Source: an uncultured Pirellulaceae bacterium (GTDB lineage: Bacteria > Planctomycetota > Planctomycetia > Pirellulales > Pirellulaceae). Taken from it: DNA of 7,844 bases. Position 1 is the stretch's first letter. Every line of letters begins with the position of its first letter. The DNA lies in contig CAMYKF010000756.1 in NCBI GenBank assembly GCA_947258905.1, positions 1-7,844 of the forward strand, given 5' to 3'. The notes under the pieces are model-generated. The model did not search any database. It worked only from the letters and a program-made list of their open reading frames with translations, and was not told where the DNA came from. Positions 6,149 through 7,844 of this stretch are shown piece by piece. A program made the translations under genes and the position numbers.

Positions 6149-6192
6149 CCGGTTGCACGGTTTGCAACGGAAAACGCCGGTGTTATCGGCGT
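6149..6192 (+). terminator. Two tandem hairpins at the end of the sigma operon
   Basis: The first hairpin pairs GTTGCA (6152-6157) with TGCAAC (6163-6168), with CC/GG added across one bulged G. The second pairs ACGCCG (6174-6179) with CGGCGT (6187-6192). They begin 29 nt after the last stop of the operon. No T tract follows on the plus strand, so they may protect the 3' end or mark a factor-dependent stop rather than act as intrinsic terminators. Confidence 0.4.
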
Positions 6193-6215
6193 GTGGCGAT
6201 CCGGATTGCCGATAA

Positions 6216-6247
6216 GGAACTTTCGAGGCCCGGAATTCGTCTATAAT
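6216..6247 (+). promoter_or_regulatory. ECF-type promoter candidate upstream of the large membrane protein gene
   Basis: GGAACTT (6216-6222) is followed after exactly 16 bp by GTCTA (6239-6243), which runs into a perfect TATAAT (6242-6247). GGAACTT with a 16-bp spacer is the -35 form of SigmaE-type ECF promoters. No TTGACA-like hexamer stands 16-18 bp before TATAAT, so an ECF reading fits better than a housekeeping one, though the perfect -10 could serve either. Transcription would begin near 6252, leaving a leader of about 105 nt. Confidence 0.55.
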
Positions 6248-6287
6248 TTGGATTCAGCAGATCGACCACCGGATTGGACCAGATCTG

Positions 6288-6318
6288 CCGGAACCGGCTT
6301 TTCTCCGGACGTTTTTTT
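6288..6318 (+). terminator. Terminator-like hairpin with seven T in the leader (possible attenuator)
   Basis: CCGGA (6288-6292) and TCCGG (6304-6308) can form a 5-bp GC-rich stem around an 11-nt loop, followed after three bases by seven T (6312-6318). It lies between the candidate promoter and ATG 6357. Further CCGG copies at 6269 and 6294 could pair with either arm and give alternative folds, as attenuators do. The stem is short, so this is a candidate only. Confidence 0.35.
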
Positions 6319-6356
6319 GTCCACGTCAGCCGACAACCCCCGTTGCCGCTCAGCTT

Positions 6357-7844
6357 ATGTCCCAATCGACCATCAAAGACCCCAGCGCCCAACTCGATCA
6401 GTACCTGCATCAGCAGATGCGAAAGACCGGAACCCAGGTCAAGCTGATCGATCTGTTCACTGCCAGCATGACGCTGTTCGCCGGCCTGCTGGGCGGACTG
6501 TTTTTGCTGGCCATTATCGATGCGTGGATCGTTGAACTGGCGGGCTGGGCGCGGTGGGTCTGCCTGATCGGATTGCTTGGCGGAGCCCTTTTCTATGTGG
6601 TGCGGATAATTGTGCCGCTGTTGATCTGGAGAGTAAACCCGGTTTACGCCGCCCAGGTTGTCGAGTCCGCGCGACCGGGCCTGAAAAACAGCCTGATCAA
6701 CTACATGCTGTTACGCAAAACCGACGACAAGGTCTCGCGACGCGTGATTGATATCGTCGGTTCGCGGGCAGCCAACGACATTTCGGGCGTCCCGGTGGAA
6801 AACACCGTCGACAAATCACACACGATTCGCATCGCTGCCGTGCTGACCGCGATCGTGATTGCTCTGGGTGGCTACAAGATCCTCTCGCCCAAGGATCCTT
6901 TTCAGACATTCGCACGGATTGCGGCGCCCTCCTCCGACATCACCAAGCCGGCACGGGTGCAAATCCGCGAAGTCCAACCGGGTGATGCGGAAGTGTTCTT
7001 TGGCGAACAACTGCAGGTTACCGCACGGGTAACCGGCCAGCTGGACGAAGGCGGTGTGCGGCTGGTGTATTCCACTCGCGATGGCCAGGTCCTCAACGGT
7101 TCCATTCGCATGGACCCGACCAGTTTACGCAACCAGTACGCGGCCACCCTGCAAACCACGCCGCGCGGCATCGAGCAGCCACTGGAATACCAGGTGATTG
7201 CCGGAGACGGAGCTTCCCGCAAGTACAAGGTTGCCGTCAAGACGACGCCAATCCTGACCGTCGAATCGATTACGTACACGCCACCGGCCTACACGAAACT
7301 GCCCGAGAATACCGTCACCGGTACCAGTTCCATTTCAGGCGTCGAGGGAGCGACGGTGCGCATCACAGGATTGGCCAACAGCGATATCAAAACGGCCTTC
7401 ATTGAACTGGGTCGCGAATCGGAAGCCGGCGAGTTCCAGCGGATCAACACCGCACCGATGACTAAAATCGACGAACGCCGTGCCGAAGGCAGCTTCGTAT
7501 TGCGTCTGGACAACAAACGACTGGAACCCATGCATACGCGGTTCCGCATGCAGTTGATTACCACCGATGGCGGAAGGAGCCAGCAGGTGGCTACCTATCC
7601 CATCGAAGTCAATCCGGACCTGGCACCGCAAATCGTCGTCATTGATCCGGTGCAATCGGAACTGAACGTCCCCGCCAACTCTCGCATCAAATTTGTGGTG
7701 CAGGCCGAAGACGACTACGAACTCGTCCAGCTGCAAGTGATCGCCGATCATAACGGGGCGCGTATTTTCCGCGAAGATCTGGATCCGGGTGATCAGGATC
7801 TGTCGCATCAGGTCACCACGCAATTCGAAATGTGGCCCAAGAAG
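6357..7844 (+). CDS. Large membrane protein resembling DUF4175 type, partial (C-terminus beyond window)
   Basis: From ATG 6357 the frame is open for 496 codons to the last base, so the C-terminus is missing. After a soluble stretch (1-30) come two membrane helices (about 33-58 and 67-92), a cytoplasmic-looking segment (93-155, with NPVYAAQVVESARPGLKNSLINYML) and a third helix (157-176). The rest (177-496) is beta-rich and probably outside the membrane, with repeated Ig-like features such as VFFGEQLQVTARV, LEYQVIAGDG, ITYTPPAYTKLP and FVVQAEDDYELVQLQV. This layout recalls the N-terminal part of DUF4175-type proteins and large planctomycete membrane proteins; the assignment is by shape, not by a diagnostic motif. 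No ribosome site stands before the ATG. It probably acts in the cell envelope. It is preceded by the ECF-type promoter, which may place it under the sigma factor encoded upstream. Confidence 0.85.
   Translation, partial: MSQSTIKDPSAQLDQYLHQQMRKTGTQVKLIDLFTASMTLFAGLLGGLFLLAIIDAWIVELAGWARWVCLIGLLGGALFYVVRIIVPLLIWRVNPVYAAQVVESARPGLKNSLINYMLLRKTDDKVSRRVIDIVGSRAANDISGVPVENTVDKSHTIRIAAVLTAIVIALGGYKILSPKDPFQTFARIAAPSSDITKPARVQIREVQPGDAEVFFGEQLQVTARVTGQLDEGGVRLVYSTRDGQVLNGSIRMDPTSLRNQYAATLQTTPRGIEQPLEYQVIAGDGASRKYKVAVKTTPILTVESITYTPPAYTKLPENTVTGTSSISGVEGATVRITGLANSDIKTAFIELGRESEAGEFQRINTAPMTKIDERRAEGSFVLRLDNKRLEPMHTRFRMQLITTDGGRSQQVATYPIEVNPDLAPQIVVIDPVQSELNVPANSRIKFVVQAEDDYELVQLQVIADHNGARIFREDLDPGDQDLSHQVTTQFEMWPKK

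Noticed and set aside
7335..7823. 162-residue minus-strand open frame near the right edge
   Set aside because: The plus-strand frame from 6357 is continuous through this region, has membrane helices and a consistent beta-rich composition; the minus frame has no recognisable features.

Overview
The window looks like chromosomal DNA of a planctomycete (Pirellulales-like). The basis is indirect: moderately GC-rich genes with weak Shine-Dalgarno sites and GTG starts, a secreted Gly/Cys-rich repeat protein, a Lys/Thr/Ala-rich histone H1-like protein, and an ECF sigma operon with membrane-anchored partners of planctomycete character. No mobile element, CRISPR array, rRNA or tRNA was seen. Two genes run off the window: the Gly/Cys-rich gene at base 1 and the multi-membrane-segment gene at base 7844.

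Layout: (1) 1-623, minus: secreted Gly/Cys-rich repeat protein, no stop inside the window. (2) 624-1135: about 0.5 kb with no convincing gene; it holds a 12-bp palindrome, a spaced inverted repeat, a bulged hairpin and a candidate promoter for the next gene. (3) 1136-1438, plus: small lipoprotein ending in tandem GTLPQR-type repeats. (4) 1439-1648: short convergent gap. (5) 1649-2026, minus: histone H1-like protein with a compact C-terminal domain. (6) 2191-2475, minus: small Bfd-like [2Fe-2S] protein. (7) 2591-3658, plus, divergent from (6): rlmN, the only gene named with certainty. (8) 3846-6119, plus: three overlapping genes forming one operon: an ECF sigma factor, a zinc-motif-less membrane anti-sigma-like protein, and a membrane-anchored, charged helical protein. 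(9) 6120-6356: two tandem hairpins, a strong ECF-type promoter candidate and a terminator-like hairpin with seven T inside the leader. (10) 6357 to the end, plus: a large membrane protein resembling the DUF4175 type.

The most coherent functional unit is regions 8 to 10. A sigma factor is translationally coupled to a likely membrane-bound inhibitor and a third membrane protein, followed by a gene whose promoter (GGAACTT, 16 bp, GTCTA overlapping TATAAT) is of the form read by ECF sigma factors. This suggests, but does not prove, that the sigma factor controls the large membrane protein, with possible attenuation in its leader. I found no clear evidence of a wholly new defence or enzymatic system. 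The most unusual items are that putative circuit, the Gly/Cys-rich secreted protein and the C-terminal domain of the histone-like protein.
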